DNA of 33,153 bases from contig JAHRWB010000019.1 in the NCBI GenBank assembly GCA_019090385.1, forward strand, positions 1-33,153, given 5' to 3'. This document shows positions 1-7,345 of the stretch, piece by piece; within the stretch, counting starts at the first letter, position 1; each line of letters opens with the position of its first letter. The position numbers were made by a program, and so were the translations under genes. Source of the DNA: Pseudomonadales bacterium. GTDB lineage: Bacteria; Pseudomonadota; Gammaproteobacteria; Pseudomonadales; Azotimanducaceae. The notes under the pieces are model-generated. The model saw only the letters and a list, made by a program, of their open reading frames with translations, was not told where the DNA came from and did no database searches.

Positions 1-222
1 CATATCCATCGCTATCACATGATAATTATCCGAAAGCGCTTCAGCCAGGCTAAACATACTCATAGCGTGATCACGCATGCCATGGACAATCAGCACATCG
101 GGCTTATCAGGATTGCCAAAATCCACTGCAGAGAGGCGGCAATCTGCAGACCCCGTATAAAAAAAACGCTTAATCTCTTTCACAATACCTCTACTCAAGT
201 TACCAATTTGTTGACTGCGCAT
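1..222 (-). CDS. Alpha/beta hydrolase, 5' part (runs off left edge)
   Basis: The minus strand is open from the window edge to 222 and encodes about 74 residues of an alpha/beta-hydrolase N-terminus. The diagnostic stretch is DVLIVHGMRDHAMSM, where HG is the oxyanion-hole turn after strand beta-3, followed by LAEALSDNYHVIAMDM. The nucleophile elbow and the rest of the catalytic triad lie outside the window, so the substrate cannot be guessed. I chose ATG at 222 because an in-frame stop lies just upstream. GTG at 183 has a closer AGAGG but would start directly at the conserved region. It is divergent from the MFS gene, so 223-357 should hold both promoters. The fold is well supported and the start is not. 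Confidence 0.7.
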   Translation of the reverse strand, partial: MRSQQIGNLSRGIVKEIKRFFYTGSADCRLSAVDFGNPDKPDVLIVHGMRDHAMSMFSLAEALSDNYHVIAMDM

Positions 223-357
223 AATTCAGCAAATATACATTGCACAATTCCTGAAGATGCAGACCAAACTTCATCTTGTTTTGTTTCAGAAATTGCTTGC
301 GATCGTATAGCTTAATATATTAACCGCATATATCAATTCTGCCCCTCGGAGATTTTC

Positions 358-1629
358 ATGTTCTACGGTTGGAAATTACTAGCCACCCTGTGTTGTATCT
401 ATTTCCTCACCACCGGTACAGTGTTCTACGGTTTTAGTGTTGTCCTGCCAGCTATGATAACGGATATGGGCTGGTCTCGGACGGAAGCAAGCCTGGGATT
501 TTCGCTGCTCTTTTTGATACCCGGACTGTCTGGGCCGGCCATTGCCTGGTTAATTGGCCGCCAGGGAGCCAGAAAAACCATCGCACTGGGTGGTGTCTTT
601 GTCTCTACAGGCGTCATCAGTATTTATTACATGTCTTCTCTTACACAGTTTTATCTGAGTATCGCCGGGCTAGTGGGCATTGGTGTGGCCATGCAAACTG
701 TTATTCCCGGTACACAATTACTAACAATCTGGTTTGCCCGTCGGCGCGCATTAGCGTTTGGCATATTTCTCGCTATGGGCGGTGCCGGTGCATTCGTGGC
801 GGCACCGGCCTTTTCTTATTTGCTCGAAGCTACCGGGGAATGGCGAACTGCATGGTTAGTAATGGCAGGCGCCAGCTTGACCGGTTCAGTACTGTCCTTG
901 CTTTTTGTTCGCAACCACCCGGAAGAAATGAACACCATCATAGATGGTGGCGAAATAGAAGACAGCTTGCCAACTGACAATGACGAGACAGAAGATACAT
1001 CAAAGACAACATCCCACTTTCCAATATACCAGACAACAGTCTCCTGGGAACTCAAGGATGCCGTTGGTACTGCTGCGTTCTGGATAATTATTGCTGCCGC
1101 TTCATTTGCCATTGTTGGGCAAACAATCGTGAGCAGTCAAGGTATGATCCACATGATAGACCTTAGCATCCCAACGGTTACCGCCGGTACCGTATTGGGT
1201 ACTGTAGGTATGCTAAGCGCCAGTGGCCGTATTGTCAGCGGGATTTTGGGCGACAGATATGACCCAAGATATATGCTTGCTGGAGGTTTAGTGTTAGAAC
1301 TACTGGCATTACTGATATTCAATCACGCCGATAGCGTACCCGTAGCCTATCTATTTGCAATCCTCTTTGGCGCCGGCAACGGCCTGGCACTGGTCGCCAG
1401 CCCAGCACTGGTCGCCAACTATTTTGGTGCAAAAAACTACGCTGGGCTAATTGGTCTAAGGGGCTTGGTGATAACCCCTGTGGCAGCTTCAGGACCATTA
1501 ATCGCTGCAGGCACCTTTGAAGCACTGGGCAGCTATACACCGGTTTTCTATGGTTTTGCCGTACTAGCAATACTGCCGGTAATTGCCGTTATGCTGATGC
1601 ACCCGCCACTACTTAAAACTACAACCTAA
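358..1629 (+). CDS. MFS transporter, monocarboxylate/oxalate-formate type
   Basis: A 423-residue polytopic inner-membrane protein with about 12 hydrophobic segments in two halves, joined by an acidic hydrophilic loop around residues 195-225. The loop 2-3 region reads AWLIGRQGARKTIALGG, which corresponds to the major facilitator signature between helices 2 and 3. The opening MFYGWKLL and the overall pattern resemble MFS carriers for monocarboxylates or organic acids, such as the oxalate/formate antiporter group. The substrate is not readable. CGGAG at 347-351 lies six bases before the ATG and fixes the start. It is divergent from the hydrolase and convergent with the orphan binding protein, so it is probably monocistronic. 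The last codons and stop are duplicated in tandem (see repeat 1613-1646). Confidence 0.85.
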   Translation: MFYGWKLLATLCCIYFLTTGTVFYGFSVVLPAMITDMGWSRTEASLGFSLLFLIPGLSGPAIAWLIGRQGARKTIALGGVFVSTGVISIYYMSSLTQFYLSIAGLVGIGVAMQTVIPGTQLLTIWFARRRALAFGIFLAMGGAGAFVAAPAFSYLLEATGEWRTAWLVMAGASLTGSVLSLLFVRNHPEEMNTIIDGGEIEDSLPTDNDETEDTSKTTSHFPIYQTTVSWELKDAVGTAAFWIIIAAASFAIVGQTIVSSQGMIHMIDLSIPTVTAGTVLGTVGMLSASGRIVSGILGDRYDPRYMLAGGLVLELLALLIFNHADSVPVAYLFAILFGAGNGLALVASPALVANYFGAKNYAGLIGLRGLVITPVAASGPLIAAGTFEALGSYTPVFYGFAVLAILPVIAVMLMHPPLLKTTT

Positions 1630-1646
1630 TTAAAACTACAACCTAA
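1613..1646. repeat. 17-bp tandem duplication across the MFS stop codon
   Basis: TTAAAACTACAACCTAA occurs twice in direct succession (1613-1629 and 1630-1646) without mismatch. The first copy contains the final codons and the TAA stop, so the duplication does not change the protein. It looks like a recent slippage or unequal-recombination event. Confidence 0.9.
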
Positions 1647-1735
1647 GCCTACAAATAGCAGGCAAAACTGTCACGCCGTATGCGTTAGCCAGAGATAGTT
1701 TGCCCTATTCTACTCTGGCATTTAAGTCGGCAAAA

Positions 1736-2491
1736 TCAGTCCTGGCCAGGAGGCGCTACGGAGAGCTTTCCCTGCACGCCAAATTTTTCAATATAACCGG
1801 CAACGGTGCCATCGGCTTTCGCTTTCTCAACAAATTTCTTGAGCCACGCCAATGCTACATCATTGCCCTTATTTACACCCACTGCCTGCTGCACCGCAGC
1901 AAACTGACCATCCAGAAGGCGTGCACCCGGTAGTTTTTTAAGCTCACCGAGCAGCTGTGTTCTGAGCCCAGCCAAGGCCTCCATATCCCCATCGACAAAC
2001 TGTTCAAAGGCTGCTCGCCCCTTTATGGGTTTTAAATCTGCGTGTTTAATATTGTTTTCCAACCACAGGCCATACGCACTGCCGGCAGCAAATGAAATTC
2101 GGTTACCAGGCTGATCCACTTCCGCAATGGATTGAATAGTAGACCCCGCTGGCACCAGATAGGTAGACTCTATTTCACAGTAAGCCGCAGTAAAATCCAT
2201 TACCGCAGCCCGCTGAGGTTCTGCACCGATATTACCAATATCCCAAACGCCAGTACCTGCCGCCTGGGAAATATCCGACGGTGTTCGAAACGGGACCAAC
2301 TTAAGTGGAACCCCTAAGGTATCTGCAATGGCAGCTGCCATACTTGGCGAAGGGCCGATTGGATCACCCTGTTCGGTTTTATCTACTACGAGCAAAAAAT
2401 TAGACATGTTGATGGCCGCACGTAGCGTACCTGTGGGAGCAAGCTGGGCTACAACTTCTGGATCAACTTGCGAATCGTTGTCTGCCATCAT
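1736..2491 (-). CDS. Orphan periplasmic-binding-protein-fold protein (SBP_bac_3 type), no signal peptide
   Basis: The 251-residue product begins MMADNDSQVDPEVVAQLAPTG, followed by LRAAINMSNFLLV. It shows the usual sequence of an amino-acid-type ABC transporter binding protein: a first lobe with GVPLKLVPF and GVWDIGNIGAEPQRAAVMDFT, a hinge near YLVPAGS, and a second lobe with ISFAAGSAYGLWL. Length is normal for a mature binding protein, but there is no hydrophobic signal segment. The frame stays open upstream to 2797, yet that extension is neither a signal peptide nor family-like, so I start at ATG 2491 (2488 is equally possible). From memory, proteobacteria hold similar signal-less proteins starting with an LAPTGTLRAAIN block. 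No permease or ATPase gene is nearby. A cytoplasmic ligand-binding role is inference. Confidence 0.75.
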   Translation of the reverse strand: MMADNDSQVDPEVVAQLAPTGTLRAAINMSNFLLVVDKTEQGDPIGPSPSMAAAIADTLGVPLKLVPFRTPSDISQAAGTGVWDIGNIGAEPQRAAVMDFTAAYCEIESTYLVPAGSTIQSIAEVDQPGNRISFAAGSAYGLWLENNIKHADLKPIKGRAAFEQFVDGDMEALAGLRTQLLGELKKLPGARLLDGQFAAVQQAVGVNKGNDVALAWLKKFVEKAKADGTVAGYIEKFGVQGKLSVAPPGQD

Positions 2492-2717
2492 GAAAATACC
2501 ATAAAAAAGGAAGCCTAAGTCTAGGCAGATTCGCTCATCTGCACAAGCTGTTGCAGCATGTCCAGCAGCCAGGAATTTACCTCCCGTATGCACCTTGCTC
2601 AGATTTGCCAGACTAAAACCATCTGGTTTCATACATGCCATCATTGTAAAATGGCCACATTGCACTAACCGACGCGAACAGTATGTTCGCAGCGCGTGCG
2701 CCATGAGTAGAGTTAAG

Positions 2718-3176
2718 ATGGGTAAAACACAAACCGAATTCGGAGCGAAGGTACTGGTGCATGTGGGATTAACTGTTAGCAATATCGACGCCAGCATAAA
2801 ATTCTACCGGGATGTCGCGGGTATGAAGGTGGCGAGTGAATTCAACGGCAGCAATGACTGGTTCGATGAACTCACCAACAACCCCGGCGCCGTACTCAAG
2901 GTAGCCCATATGCGACTCGGATCCTACGAGCTGCAACTTATTGAGTACCTGTCCGGTGGTCTAGCTGATCCTGCCCAACTCGCTCACAATAGAGTTGGCA
3001 GTCCACATATGTGTTTTCTGGTAGATGATGTGGAAGCAAAGTTCAAGGAAGTCAGCCAACGTGGAGATGTGAAAATTACCTCAGCGATCACCAATATTGT
3101 GGCCGGCGCACGCAGCTTTTATACCGAAGATCCAGAGGGCGTGCCGGTCGAATTTGTACAAGCCCCGCGCCGCTGA
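2718..3176 (+). CDS. VOC-family (glyoxalase/bleomycin-resistance fold) protein
   Basis: A 152-residue protein with one vicinal-oxygen-chelate domain. It opens LVHVGLTVSNIDASIKFYRD, with the first likely metal-ligand His in VHVGLTV, has a central ELQLIEY strand, then HMCFLVDD beginning the second beta-alpha-beta-beta-beta module, and ends RSFYTEDPEGVPVEFVQ, carrying the terminal Glu typical of metal ligands. Length matches small VOC dioxygenase, epimerase or lyase proteins. The substrate is unknown. ATG 2718 is preceded by TAGAG at five bases; ATG 2703 is an alternative adding five residues. It is divergent from the orphan binding protein, so the two may share a control region at 2492-2702. 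Confidence 0.8.
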   Translation: MGKTQTEFGAKVLVHVGLTVSNIDASIKFYRDVAGMKVASEFNGSNDWFDELTNNPGAVLKVAHMRLGSYELQLIEYLSGGLADPAQLAHNRVGSPHMCFLVDDVEAKFKEVSQRGDVKITSAITNIVAGARSFYTEDPEGVPVEFVQAPRR

Positions 3177-3184
3177 ATTCTCCA

Positions 3185-3226
3185 CTAACATCGGTACTAA
3201 TTATGGCTTTTAGCCCAAGATGTTAG
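3185..3226. terminator. Possible bidirectional hairpin between convergent genes
   Basis: CTAACATC (3185-3192) and GATGTTAG (3219-3226) are perfect 8-bp inverted arms. They enclose a smaller GGC-TTTTA-GCC hairpin. They lie between the convergent VOC and SDR stop codons and overlap the SDR stop. No clear T-run follows on either strand, so the terminator reading is weak. Confidence 0.3.
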
Positions 3227-3993
3227 CCGTGGGTAACACCACCATCCACATTTAAGGTTTGGCCTGTGATGAAATCGCTCGCTACTGATGACAGAAAAAC
3301 GATGGTACCGGTAAGATCATCTTCTTGTTGAGACCTGCCCAGGGGGGACATACTGGCAACTCTTTGCTTGGTATCGGTATTACCTGCTTTTGTCATTAAA
3401 TCCTCTGAAGCCTGGGTCATGGTGAAACCTGGTGTTACGCAATTCACCCTGATACCCGCAGGACCCAGTTCCCTGGACATAACCCTACTCATCGCCCAGA
3501 CAGCGCCTTTTGACGTAACGTAATGCATTAAACCCGGCATGCCCATAAAAATAGTACCCGAGGATATATTGATAATTTTACCGTATTTCTGCTGGGACAT
3601 TTGCGGTACAACTGCCCGGGCAGCCTTCCAAACCCCCTTTACGTTAATATCCATTACGGTATCCCATTCGTCTTCCGAGAGATCTAGCATGGATGACATT
3701 TTGGAAAGCCCACCATATAAAGCCGCGTTGTTGACCAGAATGTCGATTCGGCCAAAAGCGTCCACAGCGGACCTGGCCATGTCGTTCATTTGCTCAGTAC
3801 TGGTCACATCTGCCGAAACGGCAATGGCTTCTCCACCAATAGCGGATACTTGCTCAACGGTTTCCGATGAGTCGATCACATCTGCAGCGACAATCCTGGC
3901 CCCGGCCTTAGCCAGCGCCAAACTATATGCCTGACCCAAGCCCCGGCCAGCGCCAGTTACTATTGCTACTCGTCCGGTTAAATCCTGTGACAT
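3223..3993 (-). CDS. SDR-family oxidoreductase
   Basis: A 256-residue classical short-chain dehydrogenase/reductase. The Rossmann motif TGAGRGLG is at residues 13-20, NNAA at 88-91, the catalytic Ser at 144-145 and YVTSK at 158-162 (Tyr158, Lys162). The C-terminal VDGG motif is present. Asp after the second beta strand (VAADV) suggests NAD(H) preference. ATG 3993 is chosen because GGAG lies five bases upstream; GTG 3999 would add two residues but overlaps the spacer. It follows the phosphotransferase gene by 30 bases on the same strand, so they are likely one transcript. Paired with an ACAD11-type kinase it probably oxidises a hydroxyacyl or hydroxy intermediate; the substrate is unknown. Confidence 0.85.
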   Translation of the reverse strand: MSQDLTGRVAIVTGAGRGLGQAYSLALAKAGARIVAADVIDSSETVEQVSAIGGEAIAVSADVTSTEQMNDMARSAVDAFGRIDILVNNAALYGGLSKMSSMLDLSEDEWDTVMDINVKGVWKAARAVVPQMSQQKYGKIINISSGTIFMGMPGLMHYVTSKGAVWAMSRVMSRELGPAGIRVNCVTPGFTMTQASEDLMTKAGNTDTKQRVASMSPLGRSQQEDDLTGTIVFLSSVASDFITGQTLNVDGGVTHG

Positions 3994-4023
3994 ACGCACT
4001 CCTCATAGAAATTTAAATAGGCT

Positions 4024-5091
4024 CTATTTTAGGCGGTTAACTGCCTGTTCCGACTGCGCAAGAGATTTTTCCACGCGCTCCAGCAACTCCTCCAGGTCAA
4101 TGCCTTCAGTACTTTTTTTACCTTCCATATAGCGCGCATAAACACCGTGCACAATGGCTGCGGATTTCCAGCGATTAAAGCCAATATAATAATCAAGCTG
4201 ATCAAGATTGCGCCCGGTACGCTCACCATAACGAGTCGCCAACGCACTGCGAGGCGGAAACCCGGGAGGCACTGTCGCGGCATCCTCTTTGACCGGAATT
4301 TCATCACCCGGCTCTGGCCACCAATTCAATGCATAAGCGAGATCTGCCAGAGGATCACCCAGGGTAGAAATCTCCCAATCTACCACGGCAGCTACTTTTG
4401 CATCCGGCCCGATCAGACAGTTGTGTAATCCGTAATCACCATGCACCACCCTGGCCATACCCTGATCAGGCATATTCTCCAGAAAATACTGCTGTAATTC
4501 ATGGGCTCTCGGATCATCGAACTGCGCGGCTTCTATGGAAGATGTCCAGGATCGATACCAGGTTTTTAACTGCCGCCCAATATAATTTTCCTTTTTCCCA
4601 AGCTCGCCCAAACCTATCTCATCCGGGTCCAGTGAATGCAAATCCGCCAATACATCAATAAACGAAAAGGCTGTAGTTTGACGTTTTTCTTCCGGCACCC
4701 AATCCAGCGTATCTTCCTCGGTATATAAAGGCCGTCCATTAACCATACCCATGATATAAAACCACGCACCGGTTACATCAGCACTTTCACAAAAACCAAT
4801 GGCCTCGGGTACCGGTACCTGGGTGGGACCCAAAGCAGAAATCAAAGACCATTCTCTGCCCATATCATGCGCTTTTGGTAATAACTCGCCCAAAGGCGGG
4901 CGACGAATGACAGCCTGGCGGCCCTGATTATCATCCAATTGGTAGGTAAGGTTGGAGTGCCCCCCTTCCAGACGAGTCCAAATAAACGGCGGTTGGAGCC
5001 CGCTGATATTTTCCTTCACCCAGTTTTCTACCGCCGAAACATCATAGCCTTCGGGATCTTCGGAAACCGCATCAATTTTTGAATCGCTCAT
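4024..5091 (-). CDS. APH-family phosphotransferase (ACAD10/11 kinase-like)
   Basis: The 355-residue protein has an aminoglycoside-phosphotransferase/choline-kinase-like fold. Visible are the N-lobe LEGGHSNLTYQL, the IRRPP strand, the catalytic loop VVHGDYGLHNCLI (HGDYGLHN at 217-224) and the metal-binding VVDWEISTLGDPLADLAY (Asp238). This arrangement, including PPFIW and RRPPLGELLPKAHDMGREW, matches the kinase half of ACAD10/ACAD11. That enzyme phosphorylates 4-hydroxyacyl-CoA so that an acyl-CoA dehydrogenase-like partner can eliminate phosphate. A role in hydroxy-acid catabolism is therefore more likely than antibiotic resistance. It is the first gene of an operon with the SDR. The acyl-CoA dehydrogenases at 20539-22880 are possible partners, but they are 15 kb away. 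Confidence 0.85.
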   Translation of the reverse strand: MSDSKIDAVSEDPEGYDVSAVENWVKENISGLQPPFIWTRLEGGHSNLTYQLDDNQGRQAVIRRPPLGELLPKAHDMGREWSLISALGPTQVPVPEAIGFCESADVTGAWFYIMGMVNGRPLYTEEDTLDWVPEEKRQTTAFSFIDVLADLHSLDPDEIGLGELGKKENYIGRQLKTWYRSWTSSIEAAQFDDPRAHELQQYFLENMPDQGMARVVHGDYGLHNCLIGPDAKVAAVVDWEISTLGDPLADLAYALNWWPEPGDEIPVKEDAATVPPGFPPRSALATRYGERTGRNLDQLDYYIGFNRWKSAAIVHGVYARYMEGKKSTEGIDLEELLERVEKSLAQSEQAVNRLK

Positions 5092-5160
5092 GAAGCTGCC
5101 TTATTTATCTGTTGCGACTTTTTGTATCTGAATTGTTTGCATAGCATGTTTTTTAACGTG

Positions 5161-5183
5161 ATTAATCTGCTGATCAGACTAAT
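5161..5183. promoter_or_regulatory. Candidate dyad operator in the divergent promoter region
   Basis: Arms ATTAATCTG (5161-5169) and CAGACTAAT (5175-5183) are inverted repeats with one mismatch and a five-base spacer. They sit between the divergent phosphotransferase (5091, -) and the ketopantoate-reductase-like gene (5275, +). Size and spacing would suit a dimeric TetR- or GntR-type regulator. No regulator gene is in the window. Confidence 0.4.
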
Positions 5184-5274
5184 AATGCCCACTCTGTACA
5201 ATCTAACCAATCGATCCAGTGCTTACTGTTTAATCAGGTTATCATAGCAAGCAGATTTAATTTAAGGGGTTAAT

Positions 5275-6246
5275 GTGCGATATATCATTTATGGAGCAGG
5301 CGCTATAGGCGGCAGCATCGGCGCCCGATTATTTTTGGAAGGCCATGAGGTCATTCTCATTGCCAGAGGGGCGCATTTTGGTGCTATAAAAAAAGATGGT
5401 TTACGATACCGCAATCCAGAAACAGACCAATATCTGAAAATTCCCGTCGTTGAACATCCGAAACACATTCAATATCAGCCTGACGACGCGGTGTTACTGT
5501 GTATGAAATCTCAGCACACTTTCAATGCACTGGAAGATCTGGCGAACCATGCCCCACCGACCACGCCGGTAATTTGTTGTCAAAACGGTGTCGCCAATGA
5601 ATTCATGGCCATTCGCAAGTTCACCAATGTTTACGCTATGGTGGTTTTTGTCGGTGGCACACATCTCGCTGCGGGCGAGGTTGCGCACTTTTCTGCAACA
5701 CCGGGTGGTGTGTTGGATGCCGGGCGGTTTCCCAGCGGCATCGACCCTGTCATCGAAACGGTTACCCAAGACTTGAGAAACGCAGGGTTTCTTGCTGATG
5801 CAGACCCACGAGCAATGCGCTTCAAATATGCCAAGTTACTCAGAAACCTTGGTAATTCACTACAGGCGGTTGGCAGTGTTGGTGGCGAAGGCAAAGCAAT
5901 TATGAAATCCCTTCGTGATGAAGCCCTGGCTTGCTATCAGGCTGCTAATATTGAATGTGCCAGCAATGACGAAACCCGGGATAGAAATAGCCAGGTAATG
6001 ATGGGTAATGTTGAGGGAGTTCCCCGAGGCGGCGGCTCCTCATGGCAAAGTCTGGAACGGGGCACGGGAGATATTGAAGCCGACTACCTCAATGGAGAAA
6101 TATGTTATCTGGGCCGGTTGCACAACATTCCCACGCCGGCAAACGAAGCACTGCGCGTACTTGCCAACAATGCTGTCAGGGACAATGCAAAACCGGGTAG
6201 CTTGAGCAGTGAAGAAATTAATCGAGCAATTGAGTTAGCAAAATAA
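5275..6246 (+). CDS. 2-dehydropantoate 2-reductase family protein (ApbA/PanE-like)
   Basis: A 323-residue NAD(P)-dependent dehydrogenase. It opens with the Rossmann motif GAGAIGG at residues 7-13, followed by VILIARG. It contains VLLCMKSQHTFNAL, CQNGVANE, the lysine-bearing KYAKLLRNLGN where the family keeps its catalytic Lys, and a C-terminal helical domain with SSWQSLERGTGDIEADYLNGEI, the usual substrate-binding block. The start is GTG 5275 with AAGGGG six bases upstream; no better start exists. In E. coli PanE reduces ketopantoate for coenzyme A synthesis. Here the gene leads into two TauD-type dioxygenases with a 52-base gap, so a catabolic 2-oxoacid or 2-hydroxyacid substrate is as likely as pantothenate synthesis. 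Confidence 0.85.
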   Translation: MRYIIYGAGAIGGSIGARLFLEGHEVILIARGAHFGAIKKDGLRYRNPETDQYLKIPVVEHPKHIQYQPDDAVLLCMKSQHTFNALEDLANHAPPTTPVICCQNGVANEFMAIRKFTNVYAMVVFVGGTHLAAGEVAHFSATPGGVLDAGRFPSGIDPVIETVTQDLRNAGFLADADPRAMRFKYAKLLRNLGNSLQAVGSVGGEGKAIMKSLRDEALACYQAANIECASNDETRDRNSQVMMGNVEGVPRGGGSSWQSLERGTGDIEADYLNGEICYLGRLHNIPTPANEALRVLANNAVRDNAKPGSLSSEEINRAIELAK

Positions 6247-6285
6247 ACCTGGCAGTCACTGTAAAACGCTACTAGCTAGAGGAAA

Positions 6286-6301
6286 AAGGAGAAGGAAACT
6301 G
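6286..6301 (+). promoter_or_regulatory. Strong ribosome binding site before a CTG start codon
   Basis: AAGGAG at 6286-6291 is followed by seven bases and then CTG (6299-6301), the only candidate initiation codon at proper distance in the dioxygenase frame. The site decides the start in favour of a non-standard codon. Confidence 0.6.
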
Positions 6302-7228
6302 GCACTTTTAATTAATCCAATAAATACATATGTTGGCAATTCTTCTGGTATCACATTTGGTGCGATAATCACGGGTGTAAATCTGGCCGCACTCAGCGAC
6401 ACAGAATGGTCCGAAATTCACCGTGCTTTTCTCAACTATGCATTGCTTATATTCCCGAAGCAGAACCTAAGCCGCGAACAACAATCCCGGCTTGGAGCAC
6501 GACTCGGCGAAATCGAATCCCTGGCTCCAGGCAAAGACATTCCCACCATCCCCCTCTCCAATCAAAGATCGGATGGCACCTTCATCTCACCCGGAGATAA
6601 TCTCTACAAAATTTTACGTGGCAATGAAGGCTGGCATACGGACAGTACTTATATGCCAATAGCATCCAAAGCAGCACTTCTTTCAGCACAAAAAGTACCT
6701 TCTGATGGGGGAGAAACCGAATGGGCAGACATGCGGGCAGCCTATGATGCACTTGATACTCTCACCAAAGCAAAAATTGAAAATTTAAGTGCCTATCACT
6801 CGCTCTTTTACTCCCAGGCAGAAATGGGTTATGAACACCAGATAGGCGACGGTTATGGCTACCATGACAAAGGCTCACCATTACGAACACTTGTCAAAAC
6901 CCACCCGGAAACAGGCCGTAAAGCACTGTATACAGGTCGCCATGCCCATGCTATCCCCGGAATGCATGCTGAAGATTCAAAAAATCTACTGGAAAAACTT
7001 CTGCAATCAGCCTGCCAGGCACCGCGTGTATACCGTCACAAATGGCACGCTGGAGATATCGCCATGTGGGACAATCGCTGCCTTCTACACCGAGCCAGAC
7101 CCTACGATATGACCAAAGCACGCGTTATGCGAGCAACACGTATTATCGGCGACCCGGCCACAGAGCAAGCAGCAACATTCGTGGACAACTTTGCGCCTGA
7201 GATATCGCCCATCACATCAAATACTTGA
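6299..7228 (+). CDS. TauD/TfdA-family Fe(II)/2-oxoglutarate dioxygenase with apparent CTG start
   Basis: A non-haem dioxygenase of 309 residues if read from CTG 6299. The iron ligands are visible as HTD (His113, Asp115) in GWHTDSTYMP and the distal His264 in MWDNRCLLH. GGETEW supplies the residue near 2-oxoglutarate, and arginines follow in RVMRATRIIG. No ATG, GTG or TTG precedes TTG 6443 in this frame, but starting there would delete about 48 residues aligning with the N-terminus of the neighbouring paralogue (FGAIITGVNLAALSD against MGAEILGVNLADVSD). AAGGAG (6286-6291) lies seven bases before CTG 6299, an ideal ribosome binding site. It uses 2-oxoglutarate and O2 to hydroxylate or cleave an unidentified substrate. 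It is probably co-transcribed with the preceding reductase. Confidence 0.85.
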   Translation: MALLINPINTYVGNSSGITFGAIITGVNLAALSDTEWSEIHRAFLNYALLIFPKQNLSREQQSRLGARLGEIESLAPGKDIPTIPLSNQRSDGTFISPGDNLYKILRGNEGWHTDSTYMPIASKAALLSAQKVPSDGGETEWADMRAAYDALDTLTKAKIENLSAYHSLFYSQAEMGYEHQIGDGYGYHDKGSPLRTLVKTHPETGRKALYTGRHAHAIPGMHAEDSKNLLEKLLQSACQAPRVYRHKWHAGDIAMWDNRCLLHRARPYDMTKARVMRATRIIGDPATEQAATFVDNFAPEISPITSNT

Positions 7229-7345
7229 GTTTGATCAAATGTTTGACTTAGATAGTGGTAGATATTGATCTATGTCTTCAAGCCCAGTGATTGAAGCTGT
7301 ATCCTTATCCTTTACCCTCATTGTATTAGGCAGGAGTGAATTTCA

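Noticed and set aside
19-315. 98-codon plus-strand open frame at the left edge
   Set aside because: It is antisense to the alpha/beta hydrolase, whose minus-strand translation carries a clear HG motif; the plus frame resembles nothing.
2492-2797. N-terminal extension of the orphan binding protein
   Set aside because: It is Cys/His-rich, not a signal peptide, and conservation begins at the LAPTGTLRAAIN region.
4024-5091. Aminoglycoside resistance gene
   Set aside because: The sequence fits the ACAD10/11-type kinase group and is linked to an SDR, not to resistance genes.
6443-7228. Dioxygenase starting at TTG 6443
   Set aside because: It would remove about 48 residues that align with the paralogue and has no ribosome binding site, whereas CTG 6299 has an excellent one.
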